Shown: positions 44,506 through 53,674 of the stretch, piece by piece
How the letters are laid out: the number at the start of each line of letters is the position of its first letter
Numbering within the stretch: the stretch's first letter is position 1
Assembly (NCBI RefSeq): GCF_009933255.1
Contig: NZ_MAEI01000033.1
Location: 15,855-79,854 of the forward strand
Length of the DNA stretch: 64,000 bases
DNA from: Enterococcus diestrammenae
GTDB taxonomy: Bacteria > Bacillota > Bacilli > Lactobacillales > Enterococcaceae
Direction: 5' to 3'
The notes under the pieces: generated by a model
What the model was told of the DNA's origin: nothing
Seen by the model: only the letters and a program-made list of their open reading frames with translations
Database searches by the model: none
Made by a program: the position numbers and the translations under genes

Positions 44506-46163
44506 CACTTGACCTCCTTAATCATTATTGTTGTTAATTTTGTTTGAGCTCCATCTACTAACCACCCAGCAACAAAGTTATACGGTTTGCCATTTGGTGT
44601 GTAAAAAATCATTTTTTGTTCGTATGAATCTCCGTATTTACTTGTACCTCTGTGATTTGCCGGGTAGCTCATACTTCGTTTTAGAATTTCGCTTTTAAAG
44701 GACAGATAGTTGTCTTTGCTATATCCGAATCGTTCAGAAATAATTTTTCCTTTTGGGTAACCCGACTTACTATTCTCATTAAACAGATACTCAGTAAACT
44801 TACGGTCATCAACAGTCGCTTTATCCGCATTAGGAAGCTTCAAATCCGGATTGTTCAGCAGCCTTTTCCGTCGCTGATAATCAAGTTTAGTCAATTGCCA
44901 ATCCCTACCATCATTATACTTGATTTCTTGGAAGGAATCCAAATTTGTCGGCCAGTTCTCTTTTGGGATGATGGTTTTCATGTGCCGATACTGCTCATTA
45001 TCCTTCGAACGATTCAGAATCATTTCCTTGTGCTTGGCAATCTCATCATCAGAATAGGACTCACGAAGTTTATTAATCCAGTCCTCGTAGGTGGCCCACT
45101 GTGGTAAATCAAAAGTCTTCCCACTAATTGGATCATTAGCAATCCGATTACCAGCTGCAGTTCGCTTACCAAAATCAGCAATCGCGATTGTTCTACACCA
45201 CGGATGAAACGGCGGATAGTTTCCTTCTGCCCCGTTGACTACGGCTTCAGATACCCTGTACCGCTTATTCTCTTTCGACTTCAATTGACAGATGCTAGAA
45301 GTCCGAAAGTCCAGAACTACCACTAACCGGTAATACTCCACACCATTATCAATCCAAGACTTCAGTTTGGCTTGGTTCGCCATGTAATTGGCTTCCGTAC
45401 GGATTAACCGACGAGCTACACCGACAGAAGTATCAAATTCTTTAACGATGGCCTTAACCATATCCTGTTGACTCATGCCAGTGAGGGCTTCGACAGTGAA
45501 AAGTTCTTCTAAGTGTTTGGCAAGCTTGTCGGTATCGTTCCAGATTCGTTTGGAGTAGTTTGAACCGTGCCAATGACTTTCCAAGATATTTCTAGTCTCT
45601 TTGGTAGAAAGTTGCTTGAACTCCGATTCAGTTTTTTCCCAATCAGTTTGGCTCCAAACTTCCAGTTGAACGCCCTTAGCTTCCAAACGTTGGATGGCCA
45701 CATTGGCTTGCTCACGCTGATAGGCTTTTTGGATAGCTTCCACGAAATAGCCTGTAGACTCACTAAGTTGCACGTCAGCAATTTGACGGGTAACAAGGTG
45801 GGCTTTAGCTTTCAAGTCTTCTGCACGAGTAATGCGGTGTTTCACCGCTAATGCGTCCAGACGTTTCTTAGCTGAAGCTTGAAGGTCTGGGTCGCTGATA
45901 TCCTTAGACAACCGCTGAAGCTCTACCAGCTGCTCAACTGGTACAGTCTCATTCAATAGCGTTTTGAGTTCTGCTTCCTCATAGCCCGTCTTAGCCTGGG
46001 CCCGTTTAAAAAGCTCTTTTGCCTTTTGGGTCAGGTATTCTTGGGCTTGGCGATAGGCAGAGATGATTGTCTTTTCGACCTGTTTCGCACCATCATTGAT
46101 TGCTTTTTCATCTTCAAGCGCTCGACGTTGCCAGTAAGATAGCTTATTACTCTTCTTCGCCAT
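44505..46163 (-). CDS. MuF-type minor head protein with C-terminal toxin-like domain
   Basis: 552 residues; plain MuF (SPP1 gp7) proteins are near 300. Residues 1-200 are helical. The Phage_Mu_F domain spans about 200-340, with VARRLIRTEANYMANQAKLK, TSSICQLKSKENKRYRVSE and NYPPFHPWCRTIAIADF (the HPxCRC-type end). After a linker (345-440) comes an extra domain (about 440-552): LPNADKATVDDRKFTEYLFN, GKIISERFGYSKDNYL, MIFYTPNGKPYNFVAGWLVD. This resembles DUF6883, a domain found at the ends of polymorphic toxins. A few MuF copies enter the capsid and may be injected with DNA. It overlaps the portal gene by 17 bases. Confidence 0.85.
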   Translation of the reverse strand: MAKKSNKLSYWQRRALEDEKAINDGAKQVEKTIISAYRQAQEYLTQKAKELFKRAQAKTGYEEAELKTLLNETVPVEQLVELQRLSKDISDPDLQASAKKRLDALAVKHRITRAEDLKAKAHLVTRQIADVQLSESTGYFVEAIQKAYQREQANVAIQRLEAKGVQLEVWSQTDWEKTESEFKQLSTKETRNILESHWHGSNYSKRIWNDTDKLAKHLEELFTVEALTGMSQQDMVKAIVKEFDTSVGVARRLIRTEANYMANQAKLKSWIDNGVEYYRLVVVLDFRTSSICQLKSKENKRYRVSEAVVNGAEGNYPPFHPWCRTIAIADFGKRTAAGNRIANDPISGKTFDLPQWATYEDWINKLRESYSDDEIAKHKEMILNRSKDNEQYRHMKTIIPKENWPTNLDSFQEIKYNDGRDWQLTKLDYQRRKRLLNNPDLKLPNADKATVDDRKFTEYLFNENSKSGYPKGKIISERFGYSKDNYLSFKSEILKRSMSYPANHRGTSKYGDSYEQKMIFYTPNGKPYNFVAGWLVDGAQTKLTTIMIKEVK

Positions 46164-47568
46164 CTACCTCATCCTCATCAGCTTCCTCATCCAAGTCACT
46201 GTGACTATCTTCAGCCTGAACACCCATAGCCTTCTGCTGCAAAGCAATCTTTTCCTCGTTTTCCAGATTCAATTGATCAATCACTTCATCAACATCAGAA
46301 ATATCCGGCAGCCAAGTCAGCAAGAATCGTAAAGGTAAAATCCCAGCGTTGTAGGCAGATACAATTTGATTAATGGTATCTGAGGTATTAACTGGCAGAT
46401 TCGGCTTCAGTTTAATCTCTACGCCAGTCACATCGACTTCTGGCCCTTTGAGGTTCTGCATGGTGGCGAATATTTCCAACCGTTGGCGCAATCCCTTTAT
46501 CATGTAGCGAGATTTAACGGACATTAGCTGCAAAAGGCCAAACAGTTTGTATTTCATAGCCTCACCGCTGACGTTACCAGCAAAGTTCTCATCGTTCATA
46601 TTTGGTACGTAAGTCACTTTGTGGAAGTCATCCAGAATCGCGTCTCGAAGCATAGAGACGTTACTTTCATTCATTTCCTTGGTCAGATAACTAGCAGATG
46701 TTTCTGAAGGATTACCTGTCACCTGCAACATACGATCTTCCATCAGCGCTTCGCCATCTTCATCCTCCAGCATGAATCCCTGGATGAAGAGAATAGCATC
46801 CACAAAAGCTTCCTTGTCGTTCAAGCGGTCTGACTGGAGAAGGTTGTAGGCATCAATTAGGCTGATTGCTTGTTCGAAGTCCCCTTGTTTCTCCTCATTG
46901 TTTCGATACTCAATCACCGGGACACGGCCAAAGTAATGCGGTAGAGCTTTAACAAATACGTAGTCGCTCTGGCCTTCTGTATCCGATTTAAAGGTGATAA
47001 TACGATTGTCGTTGTAATACTTATATAAATAATGGTCGATACCGCCTTCCAAATCATAGACAGGCTGAACGTGAACTGCAAAGAGTGGATTCTTATCGAT
47101 GGTGTCATCTGTCACTAGAAAAATCCCTCGTGGGTCAATACAGCGGACGTCGGTTTCGGTTTCTGTTTCTGATACTTTTCGGAGATAGACCAGTTCATAG
47201 CCTACCCCAAAAGTGGAGAGGTCCTTTTCAAGTTCTGTATCGTGACTGACGATATCAATTCGATCGTATTCATCCAAAATGGCAGAGATATCATTACCTT
47301 CAGAAGCACTGTAGGCAATCGGGTTCCCCACCATGAAACCCACGTTCATATCCACCACGTATTTTGCATGATTGACCAAAATTTTATTGTTTGGTGCAGA
47401 ATCATCTTCTTTTTTTCGGTTCAGGATTTCTTGCTTGCCGTCGTAATAGTTTGATAGCTTTTCAAGCCGGGCCTTATTGTTCAGGTGCTGTTCCATACAG
47501 TAATTCAACAGCTCCATCGACGGATTATTTAAATCACCCGCGATCTCTCGATTAATTGCAATTGCCAT
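46147..47568 (-). CDS. Portal protein (SPP1 gp6-like)
   Basis: 473 residues. Forms the dodecameric DNA gate of the capsid. KILVNHAKYVVDMNVGFMVG, VPVIEYRNNEEKQGDFEQA and NDENFAGNVSGEAMKYKLFG are signature segments of SPP1-type portals. The acidic C-terminus (DLDEEADEDEVDGEEE) is usual. GAGGTGAG precedes the ATG. Between terL and muF, as in the family. Confidence 0.93.
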   Translation of the reverse strand: MAIAINREIAGDLNNPSMELLNYCMEQHLNNKARLEKLSNYYDGKQEILNRKKEDDSAPNNKILVNHAKYVVDMNVGFMVGNPIAYSASEGNDISAILDEYDRIDIVSHDTELEKDLSTFGVGYELVYLRKVSETETETDVRCIDPRGIFLVTDDTIDKNPLFAVHVQPVYDLEGGIDHYLYKYYNDNRIITFKSDTEGQSDYVFVKALPHYFGRVPVIEYRNNEEKQGDFEQAISLIDAYNLLQSDRLNDKEAFVDAILFIQGFMLEDEDGEALMEDRMLQVTGNPSETSASYLTKEMNESNVSMLRDAILDDFHKVTYVPNMNDENFAGNVSGEAMKYKLFGLLQLMSVKSRYMIKGLRQRLEIFATMQNLKGPEVDVTGVEIKLKPNLPVNTSDTINQIVSAYNAGILPLRFLLTWLPDISDVDEVIDQLNLENEEKIALQQKAMGVQAEDSHSDLDEEADEDEVDGEEE

Positions 47569-47581
47569 TTTCTCACCTCTC

Positions 47582-48865
47582 TTATAGTCCTCTGATTTTC
47601 TTACGCACTTTGGCTTTTGGTACGCCGTTACCGTTGATTTCCTCTACCGCATAACGGACGGCATCAATCACATGGTTATATGAATCGATGGGCTCATTCA
47701 GATATTCGTTCGTTTTCTTGTCTTTCTTCCAAGTGTAGTTCTCCAGTTCTTCAATCAACTTCACACAGCGATCATCAACGATAAACTCATATTGCAGTAA
47801 GAAGTTAATCCCTTGGCGAATTGAATCAGGTCCTTTCTTTGCTGCACGAATACGACTGATACCTTTATTTCGGATTTCACTGATTGACTTTTGCTCCGCT
47901 GAATCTGCTGTGATTACTTCTTTTCCGTAACCAAAATCACTGATAAATCGAGCGATTTCATCATTCAGCATTCCTTTTTTGACATATTCTTCAAGAAAGT
48001 AAATCTTCTTATTCACTTGATCAACCTTCACATGAATAAAGGCCGATGGGTCATTCGTATACCCAAAGTCAAGACCGAACATTGATGGATACTCAGCCAG
48101 ATTGGCTTTATCCAGCCGTCTCTTCGTGTATTTTGGAAAGACCAGCTTATCTAGCGTTGCAAACTCACCAAGCGCATAGATACGATAATAGGCGGGATTC
48201 CTCAGCTGTAGTTCCTCAATTGTCTTTCGGTTTTCTTCATCCAAAAATCGATTATTCTTGTAGCTGGTGTGATAAATACGGATTCGTTTTGGGTCATTCA
48301 CTACATCCTCAGCAAAAAACTGCTTATAAACCCAGTTCAGCTTAGACACTGGGTTAAACATCAAAAATATTTGACGAAATTTATGCCCTCGATCCCGAAG
48401 ACGTAAAGTCAGCTGGGTGTAGTCGTCCAAAGTAAATTCGGTTGCTTCTTCCATGACTACGTCTGAAATACCTTTGATGGATTTAATTTTCTCCGGGTCA
48501 TCCATACCCTTGAAAAGAAACTCCGCACCGTTTGGCAAAGTAATACGGAAGTCCGTCATGTTGACTTTGCAACGGTCCAAAAGGTTCCAGTCGGACAGAC
48601 ATGCAACCACATCGGCAAAAATGGAGTCGCGGATAGACCGGCCAACCTTCCGCAAGAAAAGAACTTTACGAGGCTTTCGCCATTTTTTACAGGCCTTCAT
48701 CACGACCTTTTGAACTACGCCGTGAGACTTGCCAGAGCTGGCACCCCCATAGTGGATCTCGGTAAAGCGGGTGTAATCGTCTCGAATATCAAAAATATGT
48801 TTGTTGAAAACTTTGGCGGGCTTCGGGAATTCAAGGACGATATTAATCTTCGGTCTCGTCTTCAT
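47582..48865 (-). CDS. terL: Terminase large subunit, PBSX type
   Basis: 427 residues. DNA-packaging ATPase and nuclease. The Walker A variant is HYGGASSGKSHGV, the Walker B region DVVMEEATEF, the coupling motif LMFNPVSKLNWVYK, and the nuclease domain starts at FGLDFGYTNDPSAFIHV with later aspartates in VITADSAEQKS and DSYNHVIDAVRYAVEE. The start is uncertain: ATG 48865 is chosen, TTG 48877 is in frame; both lie inside terS. Confidence 0.93.
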   Translation of the reverse strand: MKTRPKINIVLEFPKPAKVFNKHIFDIRDDYTRFTEIHYGGASSGKSHGVVQKVVMKACKKWRKPRKVLFLRKVGRSIRDSIFADVVACLSDWNLLDRCKVNMTDFRITLPNGAEFLFKGMDDPEKIKSIKGISDVVMEEATEFTLDDYTQLTLRLRDRGHKFRQIFLMFNPVSKLNWVYKQFFAEDVVNDPKRIRIYHTSYKNNRFLDEENRKTIEELQLRNPAYYRIYALGEFATLDKLVFPKYTKRRLDKANLAEYPSMFGLDFGYTNDPSAFIHVKVDQVNKKIYFLEEYVKKGMLNDEIARFISDFGYGKEVITADSAEQKSISEIRNKGISRIRAAKKGPDSIRQGINFLLQYEFIVDDRCVKLIEELENYTWKKDKKTNEYLNEPIDSYNHVIDAVRYAVEEINGNGVPKAKVRKKIRGL

Positions 48866-49268
48866 CCCATTCACCAACCTTAATCACGATATCACCTGTT
48901 TGCAGATCTACCTTATCGGTGAATAGCGCATGGCGCTTCCCTAACAGCTCCGCAGCCTTTAAGCGGTCTTTTGCTCCGACATCAACATCTTCATAAAGAC
49001 CTTTTGAAGTTGCAACAGTTTCTGTTTCTTCTCCGCGCATAACAGAAGTCAAATACTCCAAAACTTCTTGGGCGTCAGCGATTCGTTTGCTTTCCATTTC
49101 AGAAAGTCGGGAATTTATATAATCTTTTAGGTCAGGTTTAGTCAAGTTTTCCTGTCCTATTTGTTTAGCTGTTTTTTTGCTATAACCCGCTTTAATCGCC
49201 GCTTCCTTAGCATTACCCAGCTCGACGAAAAAGTCGCAAAACCTTTTTTGTTTTTCAGTCATTATCAC
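48843..49268 (-). CDS. terS: Terminase small subunit
   Basis: 141 residues. MTEKQKRFCDFFVELGNAKE with AAIKAGYSKKTAKQIGQENL is the N-terminal helix-turn-helix of Terminase_2 proteins, which recognises the packaging site; a helical oligomerisation part follows, ending acidic. GAAGGTGA lies seven bases before GTG 49268, so I prefer it to the ATG two codons on. The packaging site is likely in or near this gene. Confidence 0.9.
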   Translation of the reverse strand: MIMTEKQKRFCDFFVELGNAKEAAIKAGYSKKTAKQIGQENLTKPDLKDYINSRLSEMESKRIADAQEVLEYLTSVMRGEETETVATSKGLYEDVDVGAKDRLKAAELLGKRHALFTDKVDLQTGDIVIKVGEWDEDETED

Positions 49269-49290
49269 GTCTATTCACCTTCTTTCAGCA

Positions 49291-49324
49291 AAATAAAAAG
49301 GCACCCGCGCAAACAGATGCCTTC
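49291..49324 (-). terminator. Terminator between the early/middle and late units
   Basis: On the minus strand AAGGCATCTG...GGGTGCCTTTTTATTTT forms a hairpin with a T tail, between the ArpU-like gene and terS. The late promoter should lie just downstream of it (49270-49290). Confidence 0.75.
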
Positions 49325-49399
49325 TCATACATTATTCGATACTACAATCTTAATTGATTTTCTTTGAGAAAAACATGAGATAAATTACTCATTGTTCTC

Positions 49400-49828
49400 T
49401 CATGTTTCTACAATAGGTCTTACAACCAACTCGATTCCTCTACCATACAAATAACCAACATGTCGGACAGAATAATTTTTTTGTTCTGCTATTTCCTCAA
49501 AAGTTAATCGTTCAATGAAGTAGCATTCAAGAATTTCAGCAAAACGATCATCTTCCAGAGTATCTATACAGTCAATTACCTCATACCGGATTCTTCTAGA
49601 TCTATCTAGTAAGTTTTGAATCCGATGCTCCGTTTCTTCCTTTTTAATTAATAGGTCATCAGTAGTAAGTGGCACGCCACCCCGAGGCATATCAGTAATC
49701 TGACGCCCTTTAAGGCCTTGAATTTGAACGTCCAGTTGAAAAAGCTTTTCTTCCAGCTTATCTACGCGCTTCATATAGCGACGGTATCTGTTCAAATAGT
49801 TTTTATTCTGTTTTGTTTCCTCTTTCAA
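49400..49828 (-). CDS. ArpU/DUF1492-like late transcription regulator
   Basis: 142 residues. A basic coiled-coil N-terminus (NRYRRYMKRVDKLEEKLFQ), a middle helix pair and a sigma-region-4-like helix-turn-helix at the end (IERLTFEEIAEQKNYSVRHV). Proteins of this kind switch on the packaging and structural genes; the position just before terS and a terminator fits. GGGAGGT lies five bases before a TTG start at 49828, directly behind the preceding stop. Confidence 0.8.
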   Translation of the reverse strand: MKEETKQNKNYLNRYRRYMKRVDKLEEKLFQLDVQIQGLKGRQITDMPRGGVPLTTDDLLIKKEETEHRIQNLLDRSRRIRYEVIDCIDTLEDDRFAEILECYFIERLTFEEIAEQKNYSVRHVGYLYGRGIELVVRPIVET

Positions 49829-49832
49829 ACTA

Positions 49833-50054
49833 CTACCTCCCATTTGACTGCATATACATGTCATCTTGAAAAGAAATAACGGCGCTCAATATCCTATTAA
49901 CTAATGGATGATTGTTGTATTTATTCCCAAGCTCACCTAGCGAGTGTACAAGCCATTCCCAATATTCATCTGAATCAAATGAACAACGTTGGAGAACTTG
50001 GTTCGATGCAGCCATCCATTTTTGAAGATCATCAAAGAATGCTTTCCAGTCCAT
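49833..50054 (-). CDS. Small phage protein, unknown
   Basis: 73 residues, starting MDWKAFFDDLQKWMAASNQV, helical. GAGGAG lies five bases before ATG 50054, which overlaps the resolvase stop (TGATG). No family known. Confidence 0.6.
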   Translation of the reverse strand: MDWKAFFDDLQKWMAASNQVLQRCSFDSDEYWEWLVHSLGELGNKYNNHPLVNRILSAVISFQDDMYMQSNGR

Positions 50055-50449
50055 CACAACTCCTCGATTCTGATATAGATTCCTGGTACTTTCGCCCAAA
50101 ACTTTTCTGCAATCTCACTAGCCACCACCGCATCGTCTTTCCAGAAACCTAGATCAGTCATACAGTCCTTCAAAAGTTTTTGGAGATTGTCCGTATCTGG
50201 CTTAGTCGCTTTCCACTCACCATCCTGATGCTTTCCAGAAAGAGGAAAGCACCACTTGGCAATCAATCGAACCGGTCCAGTGAATTTTTTCTCTGGCGTG
50301 TTTGGTCCAAGATGTGCGGTCAGCTTAGCCCGTGCAGCTACTAAATCCGGTGGCTCATAAAATATCGGCTTCCCATTTTTTACAGTGACTTGCTTTTGCT
50401 GGTGAGTAGTTGTCGGGACTTTAGCCATCGGCATAAAAAATTCAATCAT
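50054..50449 (-). CDS. RusA-type Holliday junction resolvase
   Basis: 131 residues. Cuts branched DNA made in replication and recombination, before packaging. The RusA core is clear: KPDTDNLQKLLKDCMTDLGF followed by WKDDAVV, with the catalytic aspartates, and IRIEEL at the end. GAGGTGC precedes the ATG. Confidence 0.9.
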   Translation of the reverse strand: MIEFFMPMAKVPTTTHQQKQVTVKNGKPIFYEPPDLVAARAKLTAHLGPNTPEKKFTGPVRLIAKWCFPLSGKHQDGEWKATKPDTDNLQKLLKDCMTDLGFWKDDAVVASEIAEKFWAKVPGIYIRIEEL

Positions 50450-51023
50450 CTAGTAGCACCTCTAATTTCTTCTTCATTTTGACAAATTGCATTCCATCTC
50501 GTTTCAACGAAACACAGTCACCCCATTTTTTTAGTAACTCTCTGGTATCAAAGCCGTGTTCTGTTATAACTGCAAAACCATTAGGAGTTTCAGTAATCAT
50601 GAATATTACATTATCAGCTCCCATTGACTCCGTTACATCATCAATAAATAAGTCAATGTACTTTTTGCTGCCGTCGTAGTCAAACATGAATCGCTTTGTT
50701 AAATGTGCATTTTCTTTCATTGCCAAACTCGCAACCCTGTTTTCCATTTTGGTTAAATCTAATCCAGGGTTATCAATCAAATAATGCTGTAGTCCTTTGT
50801 AAATTACCGAGTGATCACGTTCATTGACAGAAATGTAAAAGCGACAATTTTCACCATGCACACCTCTATTGCAAAATTCAAGGAAATCTAGCTCTAACTC
50901 ACCAGTATTCTTGCTTGTTAGGAAAGTTCTACTACGCTGTCTAAAACCTACAACGCCCTGATTATCTTTATTTCTTGATACGAACATAGCTAGATAATAT
51001 CTTTTATCAGCAAATTTAGTCAT
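50442..51023 (-). CDS. Phage protein of unknown function
   Basis: 193 residues, soluble. A central stretch RFMFDYDGSKKYIDLFIDD and a later ETPNGFAVITEHGFDTREL recall the acidic and histidine strands of primase-polymerase folds (hhhDhD and sxH), but the key residues are not conclusive. GGGAGGAAG precedes the ATG. It sits between the zinc-ribbon and RusA genes in the replication unit. Confidence 0.6.
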   Translation of the reverse strand: MTKFADKRYYLAMFVSRNKDNQGVVGFRQRSRTFLTSKNTGELELDFLEFCNRGVHGENCRFYISVNERDHSVIYKGLQHYLIDNPGLDLTKMENRVASLAMKENAHLTKRFMFDYDGSKKYIDLFIDDVTESMGADNVIFMITETPNGFAVITEHGFDTRELLKKWGDCVSLKRDGMQFVKMKKKLEVLLDD

Positions 51024-51192
51024 CCGCTTCCTCCCTCACATCAACGTGAACTTTCCAGCCACACTTGCACCAGCGATCAAAAGTAAAGTCATCAATAATG
51101 AGTCCACCTTCACCATTTCCAATGAAGCTGTTCCCACATTCAGGACACTTGATATATTTTTCATTCAGTTCAATACATTTTGACATTAACAA
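51016..51192 (-). CDS. Small zinc-ribbon protein
   Basis: About 58 residues with two cysteine pairs: KCPECGNSF and RWCKCGWKV. This fits a single zinc ribbon, DNA- or protein-binding. The start is not certain: TTG 51192 has GAGGTG six bases before it; ATG 51186 is in frame. Confidence 0.65.
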   Translation of the reverse strand: MLMSKCIELNEKYIKCPECGNSFIGNGEGGLIIDDFTFDRWCKCGWKVHVDVREEADD

Positions 51193-51271
51193 TCTATTCA
51201 CCTCGTTTACGTTATTTTATACTGGTATAGGCCTTTATCTTTTTCTCTTTCACCATCCAAATTTGTCTCGC

Positions 51272-51431
51272 AGTAACCCATCGTAACTACCTACTCTCTA
51301 GAGAGGTAGTTACGGGGTTAGCGGACAGCGGTGTGACAGCATTTTGGAGTTGTAACATGCTAGTAACATGTTATAGGGTGTTACGAACACTTTTGTTTTT
51401 AACATGCTAGTAACATGTTATAGGGTGTTAC
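51272..51431. repeat. Iteron-like GTTAC/GTAAC repeats, with a 32-bp direct repeat
   Basis: A perfect 32-bp unit occurs at 51353-51384 and 51400-51431 (period 47). Each contains TAACATGCTAGTAACATGTTA, itself nearly palindromic. Upstream, GTAACTACCT (51283-51292) and AGGTAGTTAC (51304-51313) form a hairpin. GTAAC or GTTAC occurs eight times within 160 bases. The last repeat overlaps the stop of the primase-helicase gene. A candidate phage replication origin or protein-binding array. Confidence 0.6.
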
Positions 51432-53674
51432 TTGTTAACCGTTTCTTTTTTGCTGATCATCCCATCGACTGCAACAAACTCTTTGTGTTTTTTTACTTTC
51501 CGATATGCCGATTGTTTTTCAATTTCAAAATACGATGCAAGGTCATTAATACTGATTGGCAGTCCATCTTCACTCAGAAAGTTAAAAGCCTCTTCAAGCT
51601 CCCGTTTTGACTTTTCAGCTCGGGTTTCGTTACTTTTTTTAGTCGTTTTTTTCCAAGGTTCTGATTCCTCTTCTAGCTTAATATCCTGTAGCGATTCATC
51701 GAGAATATGAATTGGATATTTGAACCAAGCGTTCACCGGTTTGAATTTCGGAAACTCTCGTAACGTTCCTTCCAGCCGCCAAGCAGTAGCTTGCCTTACT
51801 GATTCAATAGCAGCATTTTTCTGATCGTTGATTTCTTTCAAAATTGGCTGGGCGTGAATGGCGGCCATCAAGTGATGCTCCATCTGTTTCTTGCTGAACT
51901 GGTCGTCTTGGCTAATTTCCTTGTATCCGGGGTTAAACTTACGAATGGCATCAAGGTAAGTCTGACAAATCATTTCATTTTCCAAAGCCATGTAGCGGTC
52001 TTCCGTAACAGGCAATTCAATTAAATCTAAAATGGCATCGGGATCCCGAGCAAAAACTCCCGAACCAGAAGAACGGTCCATCGAGTTCTTACCACCCTGA
52101 CTACCTTTTGAATGGTGGTGACAGTAAATCACTGCGCATCCGAGTTCGGTGGCAATTTTGTCAAATTGATTGGTAAAGTTTGCCATCTCATGGGCGCTAT
52201 TCTCATCACCAGTCAAAACCTTGTAAATCGGGTCAATGATTACAGCGATGTAGTTCTCTTTTTGCGCCCTTCGAATCAACTTCGGAGCTAACTTGTCCAT
52301 CGGTGAGGTCTTACCGCGAAGATTCCAGACGTCAATGTTTGAAACATGTTCATGCCCTTGGCCTAGTCGGTTATAGATTTCGATGAATCGCATCTTGGCT
52401 GATTTCTCATCCAATTCCAAATTGACATACAGGACTTTTCCCTGAGTACAATTGAACCCCATCCACTGACGACCCTCGGCGATGGCAATGGAAAGTTGCA
52501 TCAGTGAGAAAGACTTCCCGGCTTTTGACGGACCAGCGATTAACATCTTATGGCCTTGTCGTAAAACGCCACCGATTAACTCAGGAGCCAGTTCGATTTT
52601 CGTTTCAAATAGATCTGCTAAACTTTCGGGATCCGGAAGATTGTCATTCATATCCTCGATGTATTCTTGCCATTCCTCCCAGGATGATTTCCCGATGTTG
52701 GTGTCCACAAGGAATTGTTTCTTGTCGCCACGGATAAAACCAGGAAGGCGGGTCAGCCGTGAAGGATTCTTATTCTGTTTATCCACCCGAAGCCCATTCT
52801 TTTCTACTATCTTATATAGATAATCAACGCGCTCTTGATACTGCGGATAATTGACGGCATCTACTTTCACGATAGCGTGAAGAGACTTTCCGCCAGAATA
52901 AGTCAAAGTCACCACAGGCAATTCTAGTTCTCGGATAATCTCGTTCTGTTTCGCGATGTCCATATTGTCAGATTCAACTAGCGCATAACGAAAATCGACG
53001 ACATTATCATTTTTAACTCCTTGACCATCTAAGGGATTAAACCGAATCCAAGCACCACTGTTTGTATTAGGGTCTCCCATAACAGCGCCAATATCTCCTT
53101 GATACCGGCGAAGACCGTCAATGATTTCACCAGCTGTCTTGGTATAGACGCCCGCTTTTGGCAGCCATTTTTCTGTTTCACCTTTTGTATGGAGATAACC
53201 ATCATTCACATAACCAATGATGTCTCCAGGAGCGAAAAGAGCTTCCAAATATTTGACCACTTCATTAGACGGATTCCAGTTCTGATCAGTCGGTTCTTTG
53301 ATTTCTTTACCAAGGACCCAGTCTGTTTTGACTAATTTATATCCCTTGTCCACGTCGGTGGCTATGAAGCTATCTCCCCAATCTAGGAATGAATTGTCAT
53401 CGTCATAATGGGAATGCCAGCCGTTATCCTTAGCTAATTGGGTGATAGTAGCGCCAGTCACAGGAGAGTTTGTCCCTTGGAAGGTATTCCATTTCTTTTC
53501 TGTTTCGCCGTCGTTGTAACGTCCTCCGTCACGTTGGGACCATTCATCCCAATCGTTGACCGTGTAGCCTTCGTGCTTTAGTGCCATACCAACGTTGACC
53601 CATTCCTGATAATTCAGCGTTGATGGGTCAATATAATCCAACAATTCGATTAGGTTCAATTTTGATTCAGACAT
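51428..53674 (-). CDS. Phage primase-helicase (PriCT_2 plus RepA-like AAA)
   Basis: 748 residues. Residues 1-85 match a PriCT_2 primase-associated domain (STLNYQEWVNVGMALKHEGY). About 110-330 look like a primase-polymerase region (GAWIRFNPLDGQG, FRYALVESDNM, TYSGGKSLHAIVKVDA), followed by RepA/AAA_25 helicase: Walker A MLIAGPSKAGKSFSLMQ and Walker B YIAVIIDPIYK. The C-terminus holds a winged-helix-like part. It probably starts phage DNA replication; iteron-like repeats lie at its 3' end. It starts one base after the upstream gene. Confidence 0.85.
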   Translation of the reverse strand: MSESKLNLIELLDYIDPSTLNYQEWVNVGMALKHEGYTVNDWDEWSQRDGGRYNDGETEKKWNTFQGTNSPVTGATITQLAKDNGWHSHYDDDNSFLDWGDSFIATDVDKGYKLVKTDWVLGKEIKEPTDQNWNPSNEVVKYLEALFAPGDIIGYVNDGYLHTKGETEKWLPKAGVYTKTAGEIIDGLRRYQGDIGAVMGDPNTNSGAWIRFNPLDGQGVKNDNVVDFRYALVESDNMDIAKQNEIIRELELPVVTLTYSGGKSLHAIVKVDAVNYPQYQERVDYLYKIVEKNGLRVDKQNKNPSRLTRLPGFIRGDKKQFLVDTNIGKSSWEEWQEYIEDMNDNLPDPESLADLFETKIELAPELIGGVLRQGHKMLIAGPSKAGKSFSLMQLSIAIAEGRQWMGFNCTQGKVLYVNLELDEKSAKMRFIEIYNRLGQGHEHVSNIDVWNLRGKTSPMDKLAPKLIRRAQKENYIAVIIDPIYKVLTGDENSAHEMANFTNQFDKIATELGCAVIYCHHHSKGSQGGKNSMDRSSGSGVFARDPDAILDLIELPVTEDRYMALENEMICQTYLDAIRKFNPGYKEISQDDQFSKKQMEHHLMAAIHAQPILKEINDQKNAAIESVRQATAWRLEGTLREFPKFKPVNAWFKYPIHILDESLQDIKLEEESEPWKKTTKKSNETRAEKSKRELEEAFNFLSEDGLPISINDLASYFEIEKQSAYRKVKKHKEFVAVDGMISKKETVNK

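Noticed and set aside
51353..51431. CRISPR array
   Set aside because: Only two repeat copies, 15-base spacer, no cas genes.
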